64,000 nucleotides of DNA from Nymphaea colorata (GCF_008831285.2 NC_045147.1:4550001-4614000); one strand, 5' to 3'. Counted from the first letter of the stretch, positions 36,087 to 47,429 are shown. Notes: generated by a model not told the origin, from the letters alone. Made by a program: numbers and translations.

Positions 36087-36284
36087 GCTCTGAGACCAAC
36101 TTTGTTAGAGGTATCAGAGCGGCGTTGAGTGGAGAAGGATTTGTATGGGCCGGCTTGCTGTTGCTGCTCAAAGGGATTAGGCGCTCAAGCGAGACGCAGT
36201 GGTCGGAGGAACATTCTGCTGAACTCTTCCAACACAAAACAGATATGCCAAATGCCGGAAATGTCGAGCGATGCTCTGATACCA
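36087..36284. other. Cluster of three initiator-tRNA-type primer-binding-like motifs
   Basis: GCTCTGATACCA at 36273-36284 is TGGTATCAGAGC on the minus strand. GCTCTGAGACCA at 36087-36098 is a one-mismatch copy in the same orientation, and GGTATCAGAGC at 36110-36120 is on the plus strand. The last two form an inverted pair around AACTTTGTTAGA. TTTGTTAG and TTTGTTGG follow the two minus-oriented copies, so an LTR/PBS junction of about 190 bp appears duplicated. Confidence 0.6.
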
Positions 36285-36290
36285 GCTTTG

Positions 36291-36967
36291 TTGGCCCGGA
36301 ACCGTCGGGAGGTGCCGAGAGGCGCCGACCCCAACCTTTTTTCTTAACCTCCCAAGATCTCGCTCGGCGTGGCTGGGTGGACGAAGAATGAAGGTCTATG
36401 CCCTGTGGAGTTTTCTTCTTCTTCAAACGCTGGAACAGGGTCACAGAGCTCGGGTGGAAACGGGCACCAAAGGAGATGGAATGAACTTGTGTGCATTGGA
36501 GGGCGATTGTGGAGGTGATGGCGACTGTGATGGAACGGAACGTCACTGGGAAACGATGAAGGTGTGAGCGGAGGGCAATGGAACAGTGATGGTGGTGATG
36601 GAGTTCCACCTCTGTCGCAGGACAGGGGCAGGGGAGGTGTTGGTCAGTCGTGGCAATGTTTATCCATTGTTGGCAAGTTCTCAGTTCCACAAAGATGCTT
36701 ACCTGTATGTCGTAGGAGTAAAGATGCTTACCTGTGTGTCGTAGGTGTCGTAGCTGCAAGGACTCGTCGGAGAAAGACCATGTTGCCGGAGAGACTCAAT
36801 GTTGTTCATCCATCACCTTCCACTGAAGAAAACCACGCTTCAGCCGTCTTACAGAGTTTCGAAGGGAGATTGGAAATCAGCCTATGCTGGCTATTTTGAT
36901 TCAAACCGCCAGCAGAATGTGTCTCGCCGGAATCTTCTCATTACGAGGGATTACAGTCTACTTCAAT
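36291..36967 (-). other. Candidate LTR of the retroelement relic (one boundary seen)
   Basis: The sequence begins TGTTGG next to the primer-binding-like site and is GC-rich and non-coding. The outer end may be near 36967, where another repeat starts. Without a second copy the LTR assignment is provisional. The minus-strand open frame across it is not credible as a protein. Confidence 0.3.
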
Positions 36968-38180
36968 AATGTTGTAAAAGGCGAGAAAGTGAGGCGAGAC
37001 GTTGAGCCTCTTATGAGGTAAGGCGAGGCGAGGCATAAGCTTCACGGAAAAATTTATGAATTATATAATATTTATAAAAATAACAACAAAACTGAAAAAA
37101 ATGATTACAATCCTAAGCATATCAATAAATAACAATGGTTACCCTATCAAGCTAACCACGAAGCAAGCCTATGCTTGCTGCCGGTCCAGACCCAATTTAA
37201 ATTGAGGGAATTGAATCTCATTTTCTCGACCTGATAAAAAAAGAGCTTGATAAAATCCGACCCAAAACTGGTCTTGATCAAGCCCCCCACCTTTAAAAGG
37301 GGAAGAGGAGGGAAGGAAAGGATATCGATACAACTGAAAATTGTTGAGTGTATCATTAGAGAAGGAAATTGCCCCATTTGTTGTTCCAAATGGGAGATGT
37401 TTGATGCTCTCAGAGTTTTCAGGCGTCTCTGCAGCAACAGGCTGGTTCAGGAGTTGTTGTCGCTGACAGATTTTTATAAAATTCGTCTGACCTCCAATTG
37501 AGCTGAAAATTGGTCCACAGGTTATATGATTAGGTATAGACGCCCAAAATTTGGTCTCAATCCGATACTTCTACAAGAATCGCGCCCCTCTGGAAGACCT
37601 TGAACTATCGCAGGATAGAACAGGCAACCGCTGGTGCTCCTCTTCGATTCCGCTCAATTTTCGGCGAATTAAAAGAAAAATCCCCAAATCAAATGATAGG
37701 AATAGATCAAATCAACTTCAGAAAAGATTATACGAAAGTCAGATCACTAGATTTGGAGTTTTCCCCAATTTCAAACGAGATTGGGTCACTGCCACTGACT
37801 GGCGGTGGAATTTTGGAAATCGCCGTCAATGTCCGCTGCATTCCGGCCGTGTAGGATTTCTCCACGGTTTGTTGTCGGATTTGCCGCAAAATTTGTCCGG
37901 AAACTCCTTAGGATGTGAGGAAGATAACCACGGTGGCCGATTGCTCAAATGTTCCACCAATTTGCCGCAATCCTCGACTGATCAGGTATGGGTTGGGGAG
38001 ATGTCCTTGAAGCATATGCCTCAAGCATTGAACGGCCTTCGATGGAGGTGTACGCCTCTACCATACGAGGCGCATGCTTCAGGGATGTGTGCGCCTCACA
38101 CCCCTGCCTCAAGGCATTTTTTTGAAAAAACGCCTTGAGTCGCTTTTATTTTGTAAGAAGCCTACGCTTCTTACAACATT
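36968..38180. mobile_element. Candidate DNA transposon relic with GAGGCG subterminal motifs
   Basis: The ends AATGTTGTAA (36968) and TTACAACATT (to 38180) are exact inverted 10-mers. Inside the left end lie AAAGGCGAG and GGCGAGGCGAGGC; inside the right end lie several GCCTC and CGCCT words in the opposite sense. This layout resembles hAT-like elements with subterminal repeats. No flanking target duplication is recognisable, so the call is tentative. The interior (37150-37990) is not recognised. Confidence 0.5.
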
Positions 38181-38256
38181 GGCCTAGATCAAAAAGCCCC
38201 TCCTCCATGTTGCTCTCATTTTTAAACAGAGCGGGAGGAAGGAGAAAGGAGAAAGG

Positions 38257-38388
38257 GACGGGTGGGAGCTCGCGCGTGCGAGCTCACGCGGGTGTCCTAC
38301 CGCCGTCCCGGTTCGACAATCCGACGGGCGGGAGCTCGCGCGTGCGAACTCACGCGGGTGTCCTACCGCCGTCCCGGTTCGACAGGAT
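38257..38388. repeat. 66-bp tandem repeat, two copies
   Basis: Units begin GACGGG at 38257 and 38323. They share GGAGCTCGCGCGTGCGA, CTCACGCGGGTGTCCTACCG and CCGTCCCGGTTCGACA with only two or three differences. Confidence 0.93.
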
Positions 38389-38400
38389 TGTCGAACCGGG
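38373..38400. repeat. Perfect 28-bp inverted repeat
   Basis: CCCGGTTCGACA and TGTCGAACCGGG are exact reverse complements separated by GGAT. It terminates the second 66-bp unit and might be a transposon end or recombination-prone hairpin. Confidence 0.93.
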
Positions 38401-39000
38401 TGGACTCACATAGAACCGCCCAGGTCTCTCTTTGAAGCCCGGTTCCGAAACCAACTCAAAAAGAACGGGTCCGAACCCTGTCCGAAACCCCCAAAATCCC
38501 ATGCCCGGATCCCCAAGGCAGCGCCTGGATCCGGGTCTACAAAAGCCAGCGGTCCAACCCGCATTACAATTCCTTCCCATGTCCGGAGAAGCCCCAGGCA
38601 CGTCCCACTGCGGTGTCCTCCCCCGTGTCCCGCCTCATCGCTGGTCGAATCCCGTCAAACCACGAAGGTCGCCCACCATCATGTCCCACCATGGTGTCCC
38701 GGCTCGGCAGAAGAGTCCCGCGATACAGCCGAACGTGTCCCGCCAAGTTCCTTCAACTGCATCCCACCTGTGTCGTCTTGGCCGTGTTTGTCCCTGCTCG
38801 GTGTGTCCCGCCTTGCATACAAGCATGTCCCGTTCTTTGCCGCTACGTTCAGTTGCTCACACGTCCCTCCCCCCCATTAGCTAGCATGTCTCGCCTTACT
38901 CCAGCAACGTGTTCGTCCCGGAACCCAGCGACTGAGCTCTCTTCCCCTAAGCAGATCTGAGTCCTCGTGGGTTTGCTGGGCAGGTCTCACCCTGGACCGT
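38401..39000. repeat. GC-rich region with interspersed TGTCCCGCC motif
   Basis: Between about 38600 and 38920 the word TGTCCCGCC or a one- to two-base variant (TGTCCCACC, TGTCCCGGC, TGTCCCGTT, TGTCTCGCC) recurs roughly every 20-40 bp, at least nine times. Reading frames through it change phase and are not recognisable. It looks like repeat-derived sequence. Confidence 0.6.
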
Positions 39001-40130
39001 TTGAAGCAGTTGTGACATGCGGTCTCGCCTGATGATTAGCCTCACTTGTCCACAAAAACGTTTAGGGGATTTGGCTGGAGATGATTTAGCCTCCCTAGCA
39101 TGCGGAATGGCTGAGTGGTAATTAGTCTCCTTGGCTGAGCCGAGGTTAACCTCTGCAGGCCGAATACGGCACCCATCCGTATTGGCCTCGACTTCGGCCT
39201 CTGCCCTCGATTCCACCTTGTGCTGGCCGATTAACCTCCCTAGTATGTGGGAGGACCTCTGAGGAATGGGAGAGGCGCCTTCCATCGTGTCTGAGAGCAT
39301 GATAGCCTCCCTGGCGTGTTGGCTGGCCTCTGAAAAGGACTAGGAGGTGCTTTGCATCTGGTCCCAAATGGCTGAGATACGGCCAGTCCTCGGCCATCAT
39401 GGCCGAGCGGGGATTGGGCCGTATCACTAGGGGACGGGCCCACCACTAAGGAGCTGTCACCTATGTTGGGCCAGCCAGCACACCGACCTGCATGGATCCC
39501 ACATGCCACCATGGGTCGCTTAATTCCCTCAAAAGCTGCTAAATCAACTGGCAATAGGCACTCTCCACTACCTCTTGACCTGCCAACCAGGCAGGGTTCC
39601 TAGTTACACCCTACATTGGGTGGATGACGCTCTAGCCAATGGCCAACAAGGGCCGGGCCTAGTGAATGCCATGATCAGTCAGTGGCCTTGCATGCCGCCT
39701 GGGTGCATAGCGAGCACTACTTTTCTTTGACTCGACAATAGGGCAGCCTCTTGGCTGCACTCTGCCACGCTGGACCAGCCAGTGGGTTGGGATGCAGCCG
39801 TAGCCAATGGGGGAGCCAAGACCTAGCCTAGTGAACGCCATGCTGGACCATTTAGCACCTTTGAATGCCACCCAAGCCCTCCTAAGGCCACCACATCAGC
39901 CAGACTGCCCTCTCTACAGGCCACATGGGCAGGCCCCTGCCATCATGGACCAACCACCTCTCCTACATGCCGCCCCAACCAATCATGCGCCAGTCTGCAG
40001 TGAGTCAACAGGGCCAACTTGGTCAATGCAACTATGGACCAATCCCTACCCTAGCATGCCGACCCAGCTAACAAAGGACCAATCGCATGCCAAAATTTGG
40101 AATTATAAATTTACGCTTGAAGATCTTGAT
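39001..40130. repeat. GC-rich degenerate repeats, origin unknown
   Basis: Recurring words include CTCCCTAGCATG / CTCCCTGGCGTG and GGCTGAG in the first half. In the second half ATGGACCAAC and CATGCCGCCC occur about every 70-90 bp. The change from this GC-rich sequence to AT-rich DNA near 40100 is abrupt, suggesting a repeat boundary. No protein is recognised in either strand. Confidence 0.45.
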
Positions 40131-41870
40131 CATATTGATGACACAAAAGCAATAATGAAGAATTATTAAGAAATCATAAAATATATTTTCAGTCATGAAT
40201 GAGTAAACATGTAGTAGATAACTAATAGAAATGTAGCTTGTTAATTCTTAATTTTTGGATGCAAACAAACACACTCACACCCATCCCCACAACATCCACA
40301 CCCACACACGCATGTCATCATCACCACCACCACCATACCTGCAACCCATGTTTTTTTAACAATGTTATATTTGCATCCACACAAATAAGACTATAAATGT
40401 ACTTGCACACGCATACTTCTAATACAAAATAACATGGAACACCAAAAACGTGAAAATTCTAAAAAAAACAAAAGTAGAAAAAAATCCAACGAAGAAAAAG
40501 GAACAATATGAAAGAAAAATATTATTCTTTCATTAGAAAAAAATTTTCAGCTATTGAGTGCCAAGCATTTTAAGATGACAAGTCACCTAAAAAAGCAATT
40601 AATCAGGCCTGAGAGTCTAGTGCAAGGGCTAAGCAAGCTTTTGACGACACATGCCCATACATATAACCATAAAATATACAGATCGACTAAATATAAGGAT
40701 TACATGAGCTGCAATGAGTTATTCAATCATTTTAATTGACTGATCATGAGGTACCACGTTAAAGCAACATTTTTTTTTCAATTTAAAGGAAATTGCATTC
40801 GGCATAGAACTCCTACGGTAATACCCTTACATCTCCGAGGTTGTAGCTTGCTTCCAGGTCTAGATGGACGTATGTAACGCAACATTTTCAAAAAGGTGAA
40901 TAACAACTTGCATATCAACTTTGAAAAGAAAGAGAAAGAGGTGCGGACTAATACTAAATGATGAAAACACCCATCACCTTTTTTTGTTTTTTTTTTCAAC
41001 TGTCTATCACAATGGATTATGTATATATATATATAATTGTATGTGAATTGATATAGAAACTGATGGGTGGTTGTTTTATAGAAACGTGATTAAATTTGCT
41101 TATTCATATAACTTTTTTTTTAATTTTCACAATTTTTTTTATCTTTAAACTGCCTAATGCGCCTAGTCTCCCTTAAGCATCTAGGCTCTAAATAGCACTT
41201 TTAATAACATAAAACGAAAGTAAACATATTCATCCTGCATAGCGAGACATGGTTTTAACGTAAAGAACAATGAATCACAAAAACGCATGACACAATTTGT
41301 TGTCTTCATAAGAATAGGCATTGTACCCACATGCACGATGGAGAAGCCTAAGAACATTCAATTTTGAAAGTCATATATAAAATTATTGAGAACCAAGATA
41401 CCTTGGTCAAAGTCCTAAATTAGTTGATTTAGGCTTGTTATTGGTTGCCTTTATGAAGCTATGAACAAAGTAAAAGAGGTTATTCAATAGCATACCCTGA
41501 GTGAAGATCATAAAATTGCTTGACAAGTAAGTCACACAAATTCTTCCATTCAGTCGCTGCACTTCAACTCGCCTAGAGTGTGGATGAAGCAACCAACAAT
41601 TTGCTCTTTGTCCGTTAAGACATTCATTGAAGCATGACTTACTGCTTGTCCATTTCCTTGTTTGTGGACAACACATCTCCAGCAGCACCGCAGCCTCCTT
41701 TTCTCCAACTCTATCGTGCCCTAGTCCTCCTTGTCTTTTAATAAGAATCCCATTAACTAAAAAACAACAGCACTTAAACATAAATTACAAAAGACGTCAC
41801 GGCACCCAGCCCTAAAACTGGACTGCACGACTCTAATATCAAAAGCATATTGGATCCAGATATGGATCAG
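40131..41870. other. AT-rich intergenic DNA
   Basis: No gene recognised. A CA/CAC-rich patch lies at about 40268-40340 and a short TA run at about 41020. The last few hundred bases may include the 3' end of the copia relic that follows. Confidence 0.45.
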
Positions 41871-41879
41871 ACCCATATA

Positions 41880-43085
41880 CTTTTTCACCCCTCTTCAAAG
41901 TGTCAACCATGAACAACTTGCTTTTCAACATCCAAACTTTTCCTTAGTGAGGCCTTTAATGAAGACATAGGTTACTTGATCTTGGGTGCAGATAAATTGA
42001 GGCTTGATCTCTTTTTCTTCGACATTGTGTCGAACAAAATGTAGATCAATCTATGTATGCTTAGCACGGCTGCGATGAATAAGGTTGAAGCACTTTGATT
42101 ATCACATATAAGACTACAATAGGAGATATTTTCTCCAACTTCAGCCAAAAGATATGGCACCCATGTTACTTCAGTAGTAGCCGCAGTCATTGACCTATTT
42201 TTGCTTCAGTACTGGACCAAGTCATGGCTTTCGGCTTTCTGTTGTTCCATGACACTAGATTTCCTCCATTGAAAACACTACATCCTGAGACTGGCCACCG
42301 TTCATCATAATCTCTTGCCCAATCTGCATCATTGTGTACAATCAGTTTATGTCCTACTAGATCTAACTGTACTTGTAGGTCAACCCATCTGTTACTATTC
42401 CTTTCAAATATCTCAATGCGTGTTTCACAACTTCCATATGTGAGGTGTGGGGTTCATGCATGAAATGAGATACATGGTTAACAACACAAACAATGTCTGG
42501 TTGTGTAAAGGTTAGATATTGGACATTCCAACTAGACTCCAATATTCAATGGGGTCAGCATCAGGGTCACTATCCCATGTCCCCATTCATCCCTGCTTTA
42601 CCCATACACATCTAGCAGATATTTATGCTGCAAGAGGGACATCATGCCTTTTTTCGATGAACTTCAATGCCAAGAAAACATCTCAAGTCCCCAAGATCCT
42701 TCATTTTCAACCTCTTATTCAAGAGTTTCTTCACCACATTTATATGGATTTCTGAATTTCCCGTAATGATGATGTCATCAACATAAATTAAGAGAGTTGA
42801 GACGCCAGACTTACTGTAGAAAGAATAAATGCCCTAACTGTGAACTTCGAAAGTCGACACTTTTGAATCTCCATAGCCAAGCTGTCAAACCAAGATCTAG
42901 AGGCTTGTTTAAACCCATATATAGTTCTTTTTAACTTACACATATATCCCCATGAATCACCTTTCATATCTAGGTGGTTGTTCCATGTATAACTAATTTT
43001 TGATAAAAGTAACTGCCATAATGACCTAGTCTACTATACCAGACATTTGACTTATTAAACTTAGACACATTAAGGACAAGTTAAA
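41880..43085 (-). mobile_element. Ty1/copia retrotransposon relic (gag-pre-integrase, RT and RNase H fragments)
   Basis: Minus-strand order: WYSRLGH of the gag-pre-integrase domain (43021-43041), then at once the RT start (YMEQPP), KLKRTIYGFKQASRSWF, the catalytic YVDD at 42774-42785, KMKDLGDLRCFLGIEV, then SLVG, QPDIVCVVNHVSHFMHEP, RYLKGIV, DADWARDYDER, and the RNase H tract (CSVFNGGN, WSSTEAK), ending with a GLTKEKF-like tail near 41950. At least three frameshifts and several stops break the frame. The integrase core, expected between the pre-integrase motif and RT, is missing, so an internal deletion lies near 43010. LTRs were not found. Confidence 0.9.
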
Positions 43086-43089
43086 ATTT

Positions 43090-44190
43090 TTCAAGAGACT
43101 TGCACTTGAGCTTCAAGTTGGAAGAACTGCATCTTGCGCTCGTAAAATTCTTTTCAACATGACAACTGCAGAATTAAAATGTGTCTTTGACTCTCTACAA
43201 GTTTTAATAATTTCAAATCAAATAACTTCCAAAAAGACACAATGTACGCGGGTGATTAACAATGAAATTTCTGATATTTTTTGCATCTCTTTCTAAATCT
43301 TCAATCCATGAAAATAACTCCTACCTAAGGATGTTCTTCTTAACTTGGAGGGTTGCATATATCCTTTAGTCCTAAGTTTAGAGTATGTGCAACACATGAG
43401 GTCCAAAAGATGTGTGAAAAATCACTTCTTAAACTCAATCAGCCCTTTGGCATATAGCAGCGTTGTCTGTGATACACCCATTAGAGATAATTTATACACC
43501 AGTCACGTTCCATTTGAACATTCTTAATACACTTTGCTCGACATCACTCTTCTCATCCTTAAGAAGTGACGTTCCCAGCCTTTCTAAACTCAGAGGCACA
43601 TATCCTGCTAAATTGATATTTGCAAGTGTGTCACAGACTTCTTCCAGTATGGATTTGTAGTTACATTGAAAGGAATACAACTAGAAAAGAAAATTTTAAC
43701 AGCTAATTTATTTAATTCTGCTCTTCCAAAAAAAATCTAAACATGTCTTTGTAGTCTTTCTTTTTTTATCAACTGTCTTAGGAAGCATGGAAGCATTTGT
43801 CAGACTAGCACTTGCTTTCTTGTAGTTTTCGATTGCATCAGCATGGTCTTGCAACTTCTTGAACTCTCTAGCTTTTTCTATAAATATCTAATTACATGCT
43901 TGAATTCTAAAATGTGGCAACTTGATCAAACGTGCCTTCACTCTTGTGTAAGATCCAACAAATGAAATTTGACAATGTGAATACACAAAACATACATTTC
44001 CATCAACACTACCTGCATCTTTTGTGACCACTTTTTCTTTCCACAATGGTTCTTCTTCACTTGCATATGCTTCACCAAGTTGTGAAGCAGTCTTTGAAAC
44101 ATTAATATCATTCACACTAGATGAACCTGTTGCTAGAGAATCTAAAGCAACTTACTTTCCTTTCCTTTTGTCAACCATCGTGCAAATTTT
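43090..44190 (-). mobile_element. hAT-superfamily transposase relic (BED-type and DUF659 regions)
   Basis: On the minus strand 44115-43888 reads EEPLWKEKVVTKD, then GNVCFVYSHCQISFVGSYTR and VKARLIKLPHF, which matches the BED-like zinc-finger start of plant hAT transposases, although only part of the zinc-ligand set is intact. Further on, 43680-43492 encodes ILEEVCDTLANINLAGYVP and NVTGV of the DUF659 core. Then come HIFWTSCVAHTLNLGLKDIC (about 43400) and FNSAVVMLKR (about 43150). Frameshifts and stops separate the pieces and the C-terminal dimerisation domain is not seen. It cannot be active. It abuts the copia relic. Confidence 0.85.
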
Positions 44191-46940
44191 ATTTTTTACC
44201 TTCAGAATGGAAAATTCAAATTTAAGAACATTTAATGTAACCACATTATAATTAAAGTTGATATAAGAGTATACATGAAGCAATAACATTACAATTGTAA
44301 TCCAATTACAAAGTAACAAAAAACTATGACAATTGATATACATGATATGTTATGATGATACGGTGATATGTAGATTTACTAGAGTATATATAACATATAT
44401 AAATTTTAAACATATATAAAAAAACTCCATGACATTACAAATAACAGCATGAGCATGCATATATTATTATTACAATTTAGTTATTAATGTATATAACATA
44501 CTTGCATACAAGCATATCAGAACAACATATATAATATATTATATATATATTAATTTAGTAATATAATGTACTAATATAGAGCCAAAAAATTGTTAGAATC
44601 ATAGAAGCAGAAACTAAAATCAAAACTTGAAAAGAAGAACAAGGCTGCATATATACAAAAACTTATATTATATATTATAACTCGACAATATATCAGTTGC
44701 AAATTTTGGCTTTTTTTGTGTATGGAAAAAATTTGTGAGTTGAACTTTAATACTTTTATAGGAGATTCAAAAACGAGCATCTAAAAATGCTAATAAGACA
44801 AACTGTTAGCCATGCACCTTAAAATTTGTCGACTGTCTTAATGTGGCAGATAAGTGAATGACATCATAGCAATTGCAGTGTATACCATAGAACATAAGAA
44901 CTGTATAGGTGTATAGTGTATACCACAATGGCACGATATGAAGCAGCAGTAAAATTGTAAAACAAAATGTTAAAACAGAGAGTTATAACTCACAACTGTA
45001 TAATGTATACTATGAAAACAACAACCAAACAATGACATATTTCAGAAAAAACAATTATAAAATCCTGAGCATCACAAAAAACAACTGAAGAACAACACTG
45101 GAAATGCAAATGCCAAATGGAGTTGCAGCGACACCAATCAAAGTTAAGATCGAATCATCCCCAAAAGATAAAGGTAACAAAAGCAACAATTGAATTAAAG
45201 ACAAACAATGAAAGAAAATTACACAGTGGGCAGCAAGAAATTGAATAGATGGAGCGATTCCTCCTCTATGGAATCCGGGTGGTCAAGTTCTGGTAGGTCC
45301 AGGAGGTCGAGTCTGTTTTCCAATGGGTTTGGGTGGAGACCCAGCACCCTTTGCCGCTATAGGAGATGACGATGAATAGGGCGGACTGAAGGTTGTTGAA
45401 GAACCCCAATTGTCTGCAGCAAAGAACAACTGAAGGTTGCCCCCGGTTGTTGGAAGATAGCCGCCAGTCTCAGGTCACTGGAAAACTGTGAGGATCGCTA
45501 GAAGGTTGGAGGGAGCACACGCACAGCAAGGAAGGGGCGAAGGGCTTCTACTGAAATCAGAGTTGAAGCCCTAACGCCCATTTTTTTAAGTTTTAACAAA
45601 TGATTAAAAAAATAAAAAAAAGGACACATCACATGTAGAGTCAATGCAGGTTGGCCACACACGACTTGTATTTGTATTTGATGCAGGTCGAGTGCGTGTC
45701 AAAATCAGACATTTTTTATCAGGTGCAGACTGTATCTGACTCTCATTGACTAGGAAATCGACATGGGTGTGGCACCAAAAAAGCAATGTCCGTGTCACAT
45801 AGCTGGGAGTTGGGTTCAATGTCATACACACAGGCAGCACTTTATGGTTAGACTACCCTATCAAACAATCAATAAACAAAATTTGCATTGGCATGCATCA
45901 ACTGAACTGAAACTCCTAAAAATCAACCAGAAAGTTAACAAATTATGGAAGTCCACTCAAGGGTGTTGCATGTCTATCAGGCATTTTGGAAACATTAGGG
46001 TCATTCCCTTCATTCTAAACTGACTGACCAATCCACTGATCTATTAATTCCCTTCAAGTTTCCAGTTACTTTACTTCTGTGATTGCCTACCACCCAATTA
46101 ATATGCACTACCACAAAGCAATGATCCATACTGACACCATCTCGGCGTAACTTAAGTCACACCAACTTTTATTTTTCTCTTCAAAGGAATATATGGCCCC
46201 TTATAGCCAAAGCTCATAATCACTCTTAGACACACAGAGGATCCATCAGAATGGATGAAATGAAGAAAGCAAGGTTAGGGCCATAAACCAACACAAGCAA
46301 AATGCATAGGAGAAACTAAGGCTCTGCTTGAGAACCTTGCATTCTGATGGAGTCAGAATTTCCATGTACTAGAAAAGCGTTCTGCTCACCCCACATTTCT
46401 GGAATCCCCTTAACATTTTTGAGGTAGTTTTCTCCATACAGAAAAAATGGAGCTTGACAGTCACTTCAGTAACATTGCTTAAAAGCATTATCTTAGCAAA
46501 ATGACTATATCTATAGGATGGTATGAGCTGTTGAGAAAAACCATAACGCATTCTTCAGTCAATATTAACAGCCTCTTCACAAACAGGGAAAATAGAAGGG
46601 AAAGAAAACGGAAAGAATGTTAAACTACACATCCATGAGTTAAAGTGAAATAGAAAGATTCCCGCATATCATGTGATGAAGAAGACAAAACAGATATCCC
46701 ACAGCAAGTAGTTTAACATCACGAGAATAGAGTCATTATTATAATTGGTACCATTATGCTTAGCTGGTTCATTTTTTTCTTTAACTAGATACAAATATAA
46801 GCAGCTATTCTTTCAAATCATCAACTAATTACCAGAAGTACCGTTTGCAAAAGTATAGCAATCACAAACCATAGAAGTCAACCATATTTTGAAAGCCAAA
46901 TTATTCTCCAACGTATAATAACCACACCCTTCTGACGAGT
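44191..46940. other. AT-rich intergenic DNA with a GC-richer patch
   Basis: 44200-45200 is very AT-rich with TATA-like runs. 45240-45600 is GC-richer, with sequence that could be part of the hAT relic's terminal region or an unidentified leader. No recognisable protein is present. Confidence 0.45.
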
Positions 46941-47021
46941 AAAGATGTCACAAAACGATGATCCCAGATAGAAAAGGAGGCGATTTGATGAAGACGATCT
47001 CAATCAAATCCCCACATGAGG

Positions 47022-47046
47022 TATTTTTGCTCTTTTCTATTTGCCC
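47022..47046 (-). repeat. 25-bp exact match to the 61.9-kb fold-back repeat, at the gene's 3' end
   Basis: The plus strand here is identical over 25 bp to 62015-62039. It includes the final GGC AAA codons and the TAG stop of the neighbouring membrane-protein gene read on the minus strand. Confidence 0.85.
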
Positions 47047-47429
47047 GCCTCCAAGCCACCAAGCCTGCGGTGAAGGACCATAAAGGCCAAGGCAGCGACC
47101 GCCGGAACAACGCAGGATAGGGGAACAACCCAAGCCCTCTCCGTGGGAACAACCATCCAAGCCCTAATCAAAAATCCAGCGCCCGTCAACGTGAACAGGC
47201 CAACGACGGTCTTGACACTCCGCTCCTTCTCCTTCTCGGACAGTGATTGGCTATAGAAAGTGAACGCGATCGATATCATAGTTGTGATGAACACGGCCAC
47301 AGAGAAGGCTGAATCTAGAGGATTCTCGTTGACTCGCACCTGAAAGTAGGTAACGGCGGCAAAGAGGAAGATGGACACCACAACAAGGACCTTAAACATC
47401 CTGCCCAGGATCAAATCGCAGAGACCCAT
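47037..47429 (-). CDS. Predicted 130-aa membrane protein with four transmembrane segments, family not recognised
   Basis: The intronless frame starts at an ATG (47429-47427, context TATCCATGGG) and ends at TAG 47039-47037. A longer open frame begins at a TTG 20 codons upstream, which is unlikely to be used. Hydrophobic segments lie at about residues 13-31, 41-61, 73-93 and 100-119. A charged loop SEKEKERSVK (64-73) separates spans 2 and 3, and the tail HRRLGGLEAGK is basic. Codon use is GC-richer than the flanks and the frame has no defect, so it looks like a real gene. The small size and four spans suggest a bilayer-embedded protein, but I cannot assign a function. The last two codons and the stop fall in a short dispersed repeat. 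Confidence 0.7.
   Translation of the reverse strand: MGLCDLILGRMFKVLVVVSIFLFAAVTYFQVRVNENPLDSAFSVAVFITTMISIAFTFYSQSLSEKEKERSVKTVVGLFTLTGAGFLIRAWMVVPTERAWVVPLSCVVPAVAALAFMVLHRRLGGLEAGK

Larger units (their letters stand above)
28334..36290 (-). mobile_element. Probable non-autonomous LTR-type retroelement relic, interrupted by hAT element B
   Basis: On the minus strand a primer-binding-like TGGTATCAGAGC (initiator tRNA-Met type) at 36273-36284 follows a CAACA-type LTR end at about 36289. Downstream, toward lower coordinates, lie a long non-coding leader, then a Tyr/Glu/His-rich, gag-like reading frame (fragments in about 33500-32654 and 28928-28370). No protease, reverse transcriptase, RNase H or integrase was found, so it resembles a large retroelement derivative. 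The matching downstream LTR was not identified, and the left limit is uncertain because element A sits beside it. Assignment as a retroelement is therefore inference; a disrupted unknown gene is the alternative. Confidence 0.45.

Noticed and set aside
36055-36759. A 234-codon minus-strand open frame
   Set aside because: It crosses the primer-binding and candidate LTR region, has biased His/Ser/Pro content and no recognisable motif, and is probably chance openness in GC-rich DNA.
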